From UBA1550 sp049294435 (GTDB lineage Bacteria; Patescibacteriota; Minisyncoccia; Phycocordibacterales; UBA1550): a stretch of DNA of 22,646 nucleotides. Below are positions 7,423-14,400 of the stretch, one piece after another (positions within the stretch are counted from its first letter, which is position 1; every line of letters starts with the position of its first letter). Made by a program: the position numbers and the translations under genes. The stretch is from the NCBI GenBank assembly GCA_049294435.1, contig JBAQCU010000013.1:1-22646 (forward strand), written 5' to 3'. The notes beneath the pieces were generated by a model. It saw nothing but the letters and a program-made list of their open reading frames with translations, did no database searches and had not been told where the DNA came from.

Positions 7423-7764
7423 ATGTCACGATTTAGCTCACCGTCTGAAGTAAAATTAAAGTACGGGAGTTTGGTTGTAAGGATAAAAAATCTTTCACAA
7501 AAAGATTGGATAAAGGTAAGTAAAAAGCTTGGGTTATTTGTCCCAGATACGGGTGCCACTTCACACGTAGCAGTATATAAATCTGAAAAGTGCCCAGTTT
7601 ATGATAGCAAGTGCCTAGTATTAACAATTGCTAAAAATCTTTATCCAGAGATTCAGAGAGACATGATTAAGAAACTAGTTCTAGAGGGGATTCAGAGTGG
7701 TAATTACACAGAAGAAGATGTCTGGGTTAGTTTAGGCATTAAGGTTCCAAAAACAAAAGAGTAA
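7423..7764 (+). CDS. HicA-like mRNA interferase toxin, extended
   Basis: A 113-residue protein. DWIKVSKKLGLFVPDTGATSHVAVY matches the HicA double-stranded-RNA-binding-like fold (alpha helix, glycine turn, G-x-S-H beta strand), placing the likely catalytic histidine at H48. The following TIAKNLYPEIQRDMIKKLVLEGI corresponds to the second strand and final helix of HicA. It is nearly twice the usual HicA length (about 60 residues): about 25 N-terminal residues, an acidic/lysine insert around a C-x5-C pair (CPVYDSKC), and a C-terminal extension. Coupled to the HicB-like gene, 8 nt apart. Assignment rests on pattern similarity only. Confidence 0.55.
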   Translation: MSRFSSPSEVKLKYGSLVVRIKNLSQKDWIKVSKKLGLFVPDTGATSHVAVYKSEKCPVYDSKCLVLTIAKNLYPEIQRDMIKKLVLEGIQSGNYTEEDVWVSLGIKVPKTKE

Positions 7765-7864
7765 ATCACGTTCTTGAATAGAGTGCTTATTTGTAGTAGA
7801 GTAATATTTATCAGCTAATACGCTGAAATGTTAGTAGTTAATACCGTAATGACAGATAAGTTCA

Positions 7865-7896
7865 CGTCCAAGACGCGAATTTGCTAATTCGAACAC
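7865..7896 (+). repeat. Family B palindromic element upstream of khpA (B1)
   Basis: CGTCCAAGAC followed by the near-palindrome CGAATTTGCTAATTCG (7876-7891), ending 13 nt before the khpA ATG after the next bases AACAC. Same order as the copies at 8547, 20461 and 21646. Read in the frame starting CGT it would encode RPRREFANS, but no start codon opens that frame here. Confidence 0.8.
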
Positions 7897-7903
7897 GACA
7901 AAT

Positions 7904-8218
7904 ATGACAACACAGGAACCAGATGTAACATTTCTAGAATATGTAGTAAAAGCACTCGTAGAACATCCAAGTGATGTAAAAGTAACGCGTGTAGTAGATG
8001 AGATGGGAGTACTCATTACTCTTGATGTAAATCCAGGGGATATGGGCAAGATTATCGGACGCGACGGCAACACAGCAAAGGCGATCCGCACACTTCTTCG
8101 TGTGGTTGGAATGAAAAACAACGCGCGCGTGAATTTAAAGATTAGTGAGCCAGCAGGAGGAAAGAGCCCAAGTGCTTCAAAGACTATTGATGAGGTGATA
8201 AGTAATCTCAACATTTAA
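7904..8218 (+). CDS. khpA: KH-domain RNA-binding protein KhpA
   Basis: A 104-residue single KH domain with the GxxG loop at G52-R-D-G55 (IIGRDGNTA) preceded by the usual VTLDVNPGD-type strand. In Gram-positive bacteria KhpA binds RNA with KhpB/Jag and influences cell division and cell elongation; that role is known elsewhere, not shown here. The position directly upstream of trmD matches the conserved rpsP-khpA-rimM-trmD-rplS neighbourhood, although rpsP, rimM and rplS are missing. The C-terminal tail (about 85-104) is serine and lysine rich. No Shine-Dalgarno and no clear -10 box; the family B palindrome occupies the upstream space. The TAA stop overlaps the AAC edge of the next family A element. 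Confidence 0.9.
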   Translation: MTTQEPDVTFLEYVVKALVEHPSDVKVTRVVDEMGVLITLDVNPGDMGKIIGRDGNTAKAIRTLLRVVGMKNNARVNLKISEPAGGKSPSASKTIDEVISNLNI

Positions 8219-8219
8219 C

Positions 8220-8285
8220 AATTGACGTGTGACAAGTGACTGGGCCCGAGTTCTGTCAAATGTTAGTGGTCAATTGTCAATTGTT
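8220..8285. repeat. Family A element between khpA and trmD (A4)
   Basis: The left arm is AATTGAC, GTGTGAC, AAGTGAC (8220-8240), the core is 14 nt around GGGCCC (8241-8254), and the right arm is GTCAAAT, GTTAGTG, GTCAATT, GTCAATT (8255-8282) plus GTT. It fills the whole intergenic space and can fold as a hairpin in the khpA-trmD transcript. Confidence 0.85.
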
Positions 8286-8294
8286 CCCCAACAA

Positions 8295-8978
8295 ATGATT
8301 CGTTTTCACATCGTTACTATTTTCCCTGAAGCCGTGCGCCCATATATGGATGCATCCATTCTTGGACGTGCGCAGGAAGCAAAGCATATTTCTATTTCGT
8401 ATCACGATCCGCGTGCGAATGCGGGCAATAAGTGGGGCAAGGTAGACGACCGCCCATACGCTGGAGGTCCGGGAATGGTGATGACTGCAGAGCCAATGCT
8501 CCGCACTTTAGAAAAAATTGCGAAAAGTATCGCGCGGAGAAGTTCCCGTCCAAGACGCGAATCAGCTGATTCGAAAACAAAGATTATTCTATTTGCACCA
8601 AATGGAAAGCAATTTACAAATGTATACGCAAAATCGCTCGTGAAAAAATATACCGATATTGTACTCATTGCTGGTCGCTATGAAGGGATAGACGCGCGCG
8701 TAAAGAAAATTTTTAAAGCGGAGGAGGTTTCTGTAGGACCGTTTGTACTTACGGGAGGAGAAGTGCCGGCTATGATTGTGGTAGATGCCTGCGCGAGGCA
8801 GATTGAGGGGGTGCTCGGCAAAATGGAATCTCTTGAAGAAGAACGAACGGCATCACCCGAAATGTACACCCGCCCCGAAGTCATTGAATGGAAAGGTAAG
8901 AAGTATAAAGTCCCCAAGGTTTTATTGTCCGGCGACCATGCTGTAATAGAAAAATGGAGAGAATGTAAATTAAGGTAG
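8295..8978 (+). CDS. trmD: tRNA (guanosine-37-N1)-methyltransferase TrmD
   Basis: TrmD methylates G37 next to the anticodon using S-adenosylmethionine; it is a SPOUT-fold dimer. The 227-residue protein begins MIRFHIVTIFPE, has DDRPYAGGPGMVM (SAM/tRNA loop), LIAGRYEGIDARV (knot), GPFVLTGGEVPAM and the C-terminal YTRPEV and VLLSGDHAVIEKWR motifs. I chose the ATG at 8295 because the earlier GTG at 8229 lies inside the family A element and its 22 extra residues do not match the family. Residues about 85-93 (RPRRESADS), between a helix and the strand KIILFAPNGK, are a family B repeat in frame; this loop is normally short. The protein stops soon after EKWR, about 20 residues before the usual end, as does the second copy at 9080-9169. 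Confidence 0.95.
   Translation: MIRFHIVTIFPEAVRPYMDASILGRAQEAKHISISYHDPRANAGNKWGKVDDRPYAGGPGMVMTAEPMLRTLEKIAKSIARRSSRPRRESADSKTKIILFAPNGKQFTNVYAKSLVKKYTDIVLIAGRYEGIDARVKKIFKAEEVSVGPFVLTGGEVPAMIVVDACARQIEGVLGKMESLEEERTASPEMYTRPEVIEWKGKKYKVPKVLLSGDHAVIEKWRECKLR
8547..8576 (+). repeat. Family B element in frame in trmD (B2)
   Basis: CGTCCAAGAC and the perfect 16-bp palindrome CGAATCAGCTGATTCG (8558-8573). Translated in the trmD frame it gives RPRRESADS. Confidence 0.85.
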
Positions 8979-9015
8979 GTACAGTAATTATGCGATCTTC
9001 CCTCGAAAATTTAAT

Positions 9016-9052
9016 TGACTATGTATTTAGTACTATACTAAATACATAGTCA
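9016..9052. repeat. 37-bp near-perfect palindrome after trmD
   Basis: A perfect 17-bp stem (9016-9032 with 9036-9052, arms GACTATGTATTTAGTA and its complement plus a T-A pair) around a 3-nt loop. No T-run follows, so it is not a standard terminator. It separates trmD from the diverged copy of the trmD 3' end. Confidence 0.8.
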
Positions 9053-9079
9053 GTGAAGGGAGGAGTTGGATGTGGTAGA

Positions 9080-9169
9080 TGGAGAGGTAAGAGGTATAAA
9101 GTGTCAAAAGCTCTCCTTGGTTGTGGTCACAAAAAGATTGAAGAGTGGAGGAAGGGGAAGTTGAAATAG
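9080..9169 (+). pseudogene. Diverged copy of the last 30 codons of trmD
   Basis: The frame WRGKRYKVSKALL...HKKIEEWRKGKLK aligns without gaps to the TrmD C-terminus (8889-8978) and both end in TAG after exactly 30 codons. By eye 16 of 29 residues are identical, and many codons differ at the third base, so the two copies have been apart a long time and diverged partly as coding sequence. There is no start codon or upstream TrmD body: the frame is closed by TAG at 9047-9049 within the palindrome. Likely the residue of a lost trmD copy or of a recombination that replaced the gene. Confidence 0.75.
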
Positions 9170-9170
9170 T

Positions 9171-9205
9171 TTGACAAAAAAATACCATTATATATACTTT
9201 GGTAT
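9171..9205 (+). promoter_or_regulatory. Leaderless promoter and putative operator of the RelBE-like pair
   Basis: Consensus TTGACA (9171-9176), a 16-nt spacer and TATACT (9193-9198), 7 nt before the ATG. The inverted repeat ATACCA (9182-9187) / TGGTAT (9200-9205) brackets the -10 box and ends against the start codon, a good position for autorepression by the antitoxin. Confidence 0.75.
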
Positions 9206-9481
9206 ATGAATACGACAATACTTTTAAAGACGGATAAGGAGCTTAAAAACGAGGCTTCGCGTGTCGCTAAGGAACTTGGTGTGCCTTTGACAACAGTGAT
9301 GAATGCATATCTTAGGCAGTTTGTGCGAGAACGCCAGATTACGATTTCCCTCGATCCAATGCCAAATAAAGCAAAGCTTGCGCTGTGGGACTCAATTAGC
9401 AATGAAACGGATAAAGAGATGAAGACCGCAAAGCGTTACACAAATGCAGATGAATTAATAGCAGATTTGAAATTGCTATGA
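9206..9481 (+). CDS. RelB/DinJ-family antitoxin
   Basis: A 91-residue protein with an N-terminal ribbon-helix-helix (MNTTILLKTDKELKNEA, helix to about residue 45), as in RelB/DinJ antitoxins, which dimerise on DNA and repress their own operon. The C-terminal half (TDKEMKTAKRYTNADELIADL) is the usual charged, flexible toxin-binding part. It overlaps the toxin gene by ATGA, implying translational coupling. The ATG is fixed by the promoter, 7 nt after the -10 box. Confidence 0.85.
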   Translation: MNTTILLKTDKELKNEASRVAKELGVPLTTVMNAYLRQFVRERQITISLDPMPNKAKLALWDSISNETDKEMKTAKRYTNADELIADLKLL

Positions 9482-9735
9482 TAATTGTTCGCACAAAATA
9501 CTTTTCAAAAGCAACGACTAAGCTGCCTGCTTCTGTAAAACGTGCGCTCGCGGAGAGGCTACAGCTTTTTATTGAGGATCCGTTTTCCATCATTTTAAAT
9601 AACCACCCACTGCAAGGAGATAGGCGACCTTATCGAAGTGTCAATATTACAGGGGATTATCGTCTCGTTTATGAACAATATGATGAGGACACCGTGCGCC
9701 TCATTGATGTAGATACTCATAGTAATCTGTACTAA
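9478..9735 (+). CDS. RelE/YafQ-like mRNA interferase toxin
   Basis: An 85-residue RelE/ParE-superfamily protein. HPLQGDRRPYRSVNITGDYRLVYE is the typical core (substrate-binding arginines and the GDYRLVY strand), and the C-terminal DVDTHSNLY matches the THADLF/THSELY end of YafQ-type toxins with likely catalytic H81. Such toxins cut mRNA in the ribosomal A site. The start overlaps the antitoxin stop by 4 nt. The TAA stop is the first triplet of the direct repeat copy at 9733-9782. Confidence 0.85.
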   Translation: MIIVRTKYFSKATTKLPASVKRALAERLQLFIEDPFSIILNNHPLQGDRRPYRSVNITGDYRLVYEQYDEDTVRLIDVDTHSNLY

Positions 9736-9782
9736 ATATTAGAACACAAAATTCTCCAAACAATGGTGCTGTCCCCATTTCC
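9733..9782 (+). repeat. Direct repeat, copy 1
   Basis: About 50 bp beginning TAAATATTAGAACACAAAAT and ending GTGCTGTCCCCATTTCC. Copy 2 is at 10103-10153 with only a handful of differences. Both copies begin at the stop codon of the gene before them. The GGTGCTGTCCCC part (reverse GGGGACAGCACC) resembles sequences found near Y1-type (REP-associated) transposases in other bacteria. Confidence 0.8.
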
Positions 9783-9836
9783 TTTTTCTCTCCGCACAAT
9801 AACACGCTATAGCGTGTTATTGTGCGGAGAGAAAAA
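9783..9836. repeat. Family C perfect palindrome, 54 bp (C1)
   Basis: Perfect symmetry around 9809/9810, with TTTTTCTCTCCGCACAAT on the left and its exact complement on the right and GCTATAGC at the centre. It ends in a run of A on the plus strand and T on the minus strand, and begins with T, so it could also act as a terminator in either direction. Confidence 0.9.
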
Positions 9837-9875
9837 AGCATTGCTTATTTGGGAGAAGAGGGGTACCATATTGGG

Positions 9876-10112
9876 ATGAAGAAAATCTTGATTTCGGGGG
9901 TGGTGTTGATGGTGGGGTTTTTGTCGTTTGCGGTGATGGTGGAGGCAAAAACCGTTCGTGTGAAAGGCTATGTAAAGCCATCAACAGGAACTTATGTCGC
10001 ACCTCATTACAAAACATCTCCAAACCGCACCAAGGCTGATAATTATTCCACAAAAGGAAATTATAATCCGTATTCTGGCAAAAAGGGGACGGTGAAGGTG
10101 TATAAATATTAG
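9876..10112 (+). CDS. Small secreted protein, function unknown
   Basis: A 78-residue protein with a clear signal peptide: MKK, a hydrophobic core (ILISGVVLMVGFLSFAVMV) and a probable cleavage after VEA. The mature part is about 54 residues, basic and rich in Gly, Tyr, Lys, Thr and Asn (VKGYVKPSTGTYVAPHYKTS, then NYNPYSGKKGTV), a pattern common in short exported proteins of unknown role. The ATG at 9876 is chosen because the signal peptide starts there and a TTGCTT-17-TACCAT promoter ends 6 nt before it; an upstream in-frame ATG at 9822 lies in the palindrome. The stop falls inside direct repeat copy 2. Confidence 0.7.
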   Translation: MKKILISGVVLMVGFLSFAVMVEAKTVRVKGYVKPSTGTYVAPHYKTSPNRTKADNYSTKGNYNPYSGKKGTVKVYKY

Positions 10113-10153
10113 AACACAAAATTGTCAAAACAATGGTGGCTGTCCCCATTTCC
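10103..10153 (+). repeat. Direct repeat, copy 2, with extra ends
   Basis: Same sequence as 9733-9782 apart from a short block (TCTCC versus GTCAA) and one inserted G. It is followed by CCATTT tandem units and a third GTGGCTGTCCCC (10177-10188). Confidence 0.8.
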
Positions 10154-10189
10154 ATTTCCACACCCATTTCCATTTCGTGGCTGTCCCCG

Positions 10190-10537
10190 TTTACCGTTTA
10201 TCAACTTGGGAAAGAAAATAGAGCACATTTGCAAAATCTTGGACAAGATAAAACTGACAGGTATGAAGATGAATATGCTTACAGCAAGAAATTAAATACT
10301 TGTCTATATTATAAAAGACAAACTCCTTTTATGTATGACGTGAAAGAAGAGGTGGCAATTTTAAATGCAGAAATTATAGATGCTTCTACAAACAAGAAAA
10401 TTGTTTCGTTGATTAAGGCCTTAAATCCAGAGATTCTCGAAACCTTTGAAGAAACCACTTTCTGTTCCTCCTCTGAAGAATGGAGTTGTAAAACCGAAAG
10501 TGATTTTTATAGAATCAAAAATGAATTATTCAAATAA
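10190..10537 (+). pseudogene. 5'-truncated remnant of a secreted-type protein gene
   Basis: An open frame continues to TAA at 10537, but its first 19 or so codons (from ATG 10133) are pure repeat sequence, so the natural start is missing. The remaining part contains EYAYSKKLNTCLYYK and VAILNAEIIDASTNKKI, a pattern I know from exported proteins of unknown function that start with a signal peptide and a C-rich region. Four cysteines are left. The simplest reading is a gene whose 5' end was replaced by the GGGGACAG-type repeat; translation from 10133 cannot be excluded. Confidence 0.45.
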
Positions 10538-10547
10538 TTAAATTCAA

Positions 10548-11099
10548 ATGTCTAAAGAAGAAATTTTTGACGAATTAAATAGGGTTGTTAAAGTTGCACT
10601 TAAAAATTTTTTTGATAAGGATGGAACTTTCTTATTGGCTGAAGTAGATGCAAACGAGCGTTCTGTTACTCATAAGATAGCAGAGCACCTCAACTTCGCA
10701 GTGCAAAATTCTTTCTTTGTTGAGTATAATGTGGATTGTGAATATAACCGTATTGGGAAAAGTGTTGAACCAATTACAAAACGCTTACCCCTACAAGAGA
10801 GATGTCGTGCATATTATCCTGATGATGTAAAACCAGAAAATATTAATGGCGCAACTGTTTATCCAGATATTATTATCCATCAAAGAGGGGAGGTTGGGTT
10901 GATTGGGAATTATGCCAACTTATTGATTATTGAGATTAAAAAGTATAACAATAAGGATGAGAAATCAAGAGAGTTTGATTTGTGCAAGATCTTTCAATAT
11001 TGCGAACATCTTAATTATTGTGTCGGTTTGTTCATTGATTTGGGGGAAAATATTGATACTACAAAATTGAAGTGGTTTGTCGATGGGAAGTGGGAATAA
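10548..11099 (+). CDS. PD-(D/E)XK nuclease-like protein of unknown role
   Basis: A 183-residue soluble protein with the order expected of the PD-(D/E)XK fold: an N-terminal helix with acidic residue (ANERSVTHKIAEHL), VYPDIIIH with D107, and LLIIEIKKY with E129 and K131, then a helix and the strand VGLFIDLG. This points to a metal-dependent nuclease or a fold relative; no fused domain gives a target. It starts 10 nt after the truncated remnant and is followed by the rpoB promoter. A phage or mobile-island origin is possible given the surrounding repeats. No Shine-Dalgarno sequence. Confidence 0.65.
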   Translation: MSKEEIFDELNRVVKVALKNFFDKDGTFLLAEVDANERSVTHKIAEHLNFAVQNSFFVEYNVDCEYNRIGKSVEPITKRLPLQERCRAYYPDDVKPENINGATVYPDIIIHQRGEVGLIGNYANLLIIEIKKYNNKDEKSREFDLCKIFQYCEHLNYCVGLFIDLGENIDTTKLKWFVDGKWE

Positions 11100-11128
11100 A
11101 CTCCAATAAAATAAGGATTAAATGACGT

Positions 11129-11156
11129 TTGACACCAATTTTCAGCGTGGTATACT
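11129..11156 (+). promoter_or_regulatory. Strong promoter upstream of rpoB
   Basis: TTGACA (11129-11134), a 16-nt spacer and TATACT (11151-11156), the same boxes and spacing as the toxin-antitoxin promoter. Start would be near 11163, giving rpoB a leader of about 277 nt, unlike the leaderless genes elsewhere in the window. Confidence 0.7.
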
Positions 11157-11222
11157 GCTTTTTAACGGTAATTTGATTGCGTACTTGGCGCCGTACGGTA
11201 GGAGAAGGGGCACAACATGTTT

Positions 11223-11297
11223 GTCATTGCGAGCGATAGTGAAGCAATCTAGGATTTCATCACGCATTCTCTGGATTGCTTCGTACCTCGCAAAGAC
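11223..11297. repeat. REP-like inverted repeat in the rpoB leader
   Basis: GTCATTGCGAGCG...GAAGCAATC (11223-11249) pairs with GATTGCTTCG...CGCAAAGAC (11274-11297). This is the widespread GATTGCTTCGC/GCGAGCGAAGCAATC type of extragenic palindrome. It lies in the transcribed leader and in the middle of an otherwise unconvincing 70-codon frame. Confidence 0.8.
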
Positions 11298-11355
11298 GGG
11301 AAGAAGTTACAATTTATTACAAGGTCTCGTTTAATCGTCATCCTTAAAACACATC

Positions 11356-11389
11356 AAAAAGGTGGTAATCACTGCTTTTTTGTTTTTTG
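11356..11389 (+). terminator. Terminator-like hairpin in the rpoB leader
   Basis: AAAAAGGTG (11356-11364) pairs with CAC-TG-CTTTTT (11370-11380, a 2-nt bulge), followed by TGTTTTTT. Stem plus T-run fits an intrinsic terminator or attenuator, about 50 nt before rpoB. Nearby, TCTCGTTTA (11327-11335) and TCGTTTA (11390-11396) compete for the same partner TAAACGAGA (11406-11414), so alternative leader folds are possible. Confidence 0.45.
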
Positions 11390-11439
11390 TCGTTTAGGCG
11401 AGGAGTAAACGAGATAACGATAATCACATATCATCACTT

Positions 11440-14400
11440 ATGCGACCACAGAAAACATTTGCGCGGTACAGGAAACCCCAGATAGAGTTGCCGAACCTCG
11501 TAGAGACACACTTGAAGTCATACAAATGGCTTTTGGAAACAGGACTCAAAGATGCAATCAAAGAATTTTCCCCAATTGAAGATTATTCAGGGAAAAAGTT
11601 TCAGCTTGAATTCGTTGGCATTGAACTTTCGGCGCCAAAGTACGACGAGTATTTCGCAAAAGAAAACAATCTCTCTTACGAAGCACCACTAAAGGCGCGC
11701 GTAAAACTCATAAACAAGACGTTTAAGAGTGAGAAAGAGCAGGAAATCTTTATGGCAGATTTTCCAATGATGACCTCGCACGGTACATTTATCGTGAACG
11801 GGGTTGAACGTGTGGTTGTTCCACAAATCTCGCGCTCCTTTGGTGTGTCATTCACTGTAGACGAGCTCAAAGGAAAGCGTTATTTCGGCGCAAAGATTAT
11901 TCCAGGACGTGGCGCATGGGTGGAAGTGGAGTCCGACCCGGATGGAGCAGTATATGTGCGCATTGATAAGAAGCGCAAATTCCCAGTGACTGTACTCCTT
12001 CGCGCGCTTGGTTTGGAAAACAACGACGCTATTCTTAAAACATTTGCAAAGAAAGATGAGGCAGTTAAGAAGGTGATTGAAGCAACTCTCGCAAAAGACC
12101 TTGCGCAAACTCCAGATGAATCGTTTATTGAAATTCACAAGAAGCTTCGCGATGGCGACCTTGCAACAGCAGAAAACGCTCGTGGTTTCGTAAACTCAAT
12201 TTTCGCGAAAGAGAAGTACGACCTTTCAGAAGTGGGACGTTTTAAGTTTAACAAGCGTTTCGGGAAAGGGCTTGATAAGGATGATATTGCGATACGCACT
12301 ATTGACGCAAGTGATGTTGCGACAATCGTTGCGCATATTGTGAAGTTGAACGCAGATCCTCGATCTCTTCCAGACGACATTGACCATTTGGGTTCAAGAC
12401 GCATTCGCTCTGTGGGCGAGATGCTCCAGCAAAAGATTCGTGTAGGTATGACACAAATGAAGCGCAACATTCAAGACAGAATGTCCACGATTGATACAGA
12501 CGCTACAATGCCTGTGCAGTTCATCTCTCCTCGTCCTCTACAGGCGCGCTTAAAGGAATTCTTTGCTACAAACCAGCTCTCTCAGTTTATGAGTCAGTAC
12601 AACGTGCTGTCAGAAATTGAGCTTCTTCGCACATTTTCAGCTCTTGGACCAGGCGGACTCACTCGCGAGCGCGCAGGTATTGAAGTTCGCGACGTTCATA
12701 CTTCGCACTACGGACGCCTTTGCCCTATTCACACTCCAGAAGGTCCAAACATCGGTCTTATTCTTCGCCTGTCTTGTTACGCGCGCATCAATGACTTCGG
12801 AATGATTGAAACACCTTATGTAAAAGTAAAGTCTGGAAAAATCACAAAGGAAATTGTTTACATGGATGCGCTTGAGGAAGAGCAGTACAACATCGCGCAC
12901 GCTGGCTTGAAGATGGATGGTGACCAAATCGTAGAAGAAAAAGTTGAGGTTCGTCGAGCTGGACACCCTGAGCTAGTAGACCGCGCAGATGTACACTATA
13001 TGGACATCGCTGCGAACCAGGCATTTTCCATTGCGACATCAATGATCCCATTTTTGGAACACGACAATGCGAACCGCGCGCTCATGGGTTCCAACATGCA
13101 GAAGCAGGCGATCCCAGTGGTTGTCCCAGAGGCTCCGCTCGTTGCAACAGGTATGGAAGGAATGGCTGCTCGCGACACAGGCCGTCTAGTTATTGCAGAC
13201 GTTGATGGTACTGTTACACACTCAGATTCAAGAAAGATTGTTTTGAAGGGCTCAGATGGAAAAGAGCACTCGTACAAGCTTGTGACCTTCTCCCGCACAA
13301 ACGGATTTACAGCATTCCATCAGCGACCTATTGTTAATGTAGGCGACAAGGTGAAAAAGGGAGCAGTGCTAGCAGACACTTCGTCATCAGACAAGGGGCA
13401 GATTGCTATTGGGCAAAACGCTCTTGTGGCATTTATGTCATGGGCAGGTTCAAACTACGAGGACGCAATCATTCTTTCAGAGCGTCTCGTAAAGGATAGC
13501 AAATTTACATCTATTCACATGGATGAATTTGTTGTAAACGTGCGCGACACAAAACTTGGACCCGAGGTTACAACTCACGATATTCCAAACGTCGGAGAGC
13601 TCAAGCTCAAAGACTTGGATGAAGACGGAATCATTCGTATCGGCGCAGAGGTGCACCCTGGAGATATTTTGGTTGGAAAGATCACGCCAAAGGGCGAGAC
13701 AGAGCTAACACCGGAAGAGAGACTCCTTCGCAGTATTTTTGGAGACAAAGCGCGTGATGTGAAAGACACTTCGCTACGTATGGATCACGGCAAACGTGGA
13801 CGCGTGATTGGCGTGAAAGTATTCTCGCGCGAAAAAGGTGACGCTCTAGATAGCGGTATTATCAAGAAAATTCACATTGAGGTTGCGCAAGTGCGTAACA
13901 TTTCTGTAGGCGATAAGCTTGCAGGGCGCCACGGTAACAAAGGTGTTATTTCTGTAATTCTTCCTGAGGAGGATATGCCGTACATGGCAGACGGCACACC
14001 TATTGATGTTGTGCTTACACCACTCGGCGTGCCTTCACGTATGAACTTGGGCCAAATTCTTGAGCTTCATTTAGGTCTCGCTGCTCACACTCTAAACTAT
14101 CAGGCGATAGTGCCTCCATTTATGGGAGCGACAGTTGATGAGATTAAAGGCGAGCTTGTGAAGGCGGGTTATCGTGAGGACGGCAAGATGAAACTCTTTG
14201 ACGGACGCACGGGAGACGCTTTTGATCAGGATATCGCGGTTGGTTATATGTACATCTTGAAACTAAACCATATGGTAGAGGACAAGATTCATATGCGTTC
14301 AATCGGGCCGTACTCTCTCATCACGCAACAGCCTCTTGGTGGGAAAGCGCAAGGTGGAGGTCAGCGTTTCGGAGAAATGGAAGTGTGGGCTTTGGAGGGT

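Noticed and set aside
8229..8294. Upstream GTG start for trmD
   Set aside because: The extra 22 codons are family A repeat; TrmD proteins begin at MIRFHIVTIFPE.
9016..9052. Standard intrinsic terminator of trmD
   Set aside because: The stem is strong but no T-run follows on either strand; it is listed as a palindrome only.
11122..11334. A 70-codon frame upstream of rpoB
   Set aside because: It spans the strong promoter and the REP-like inverted repeat, has no family match, and its start precedes the promoter.
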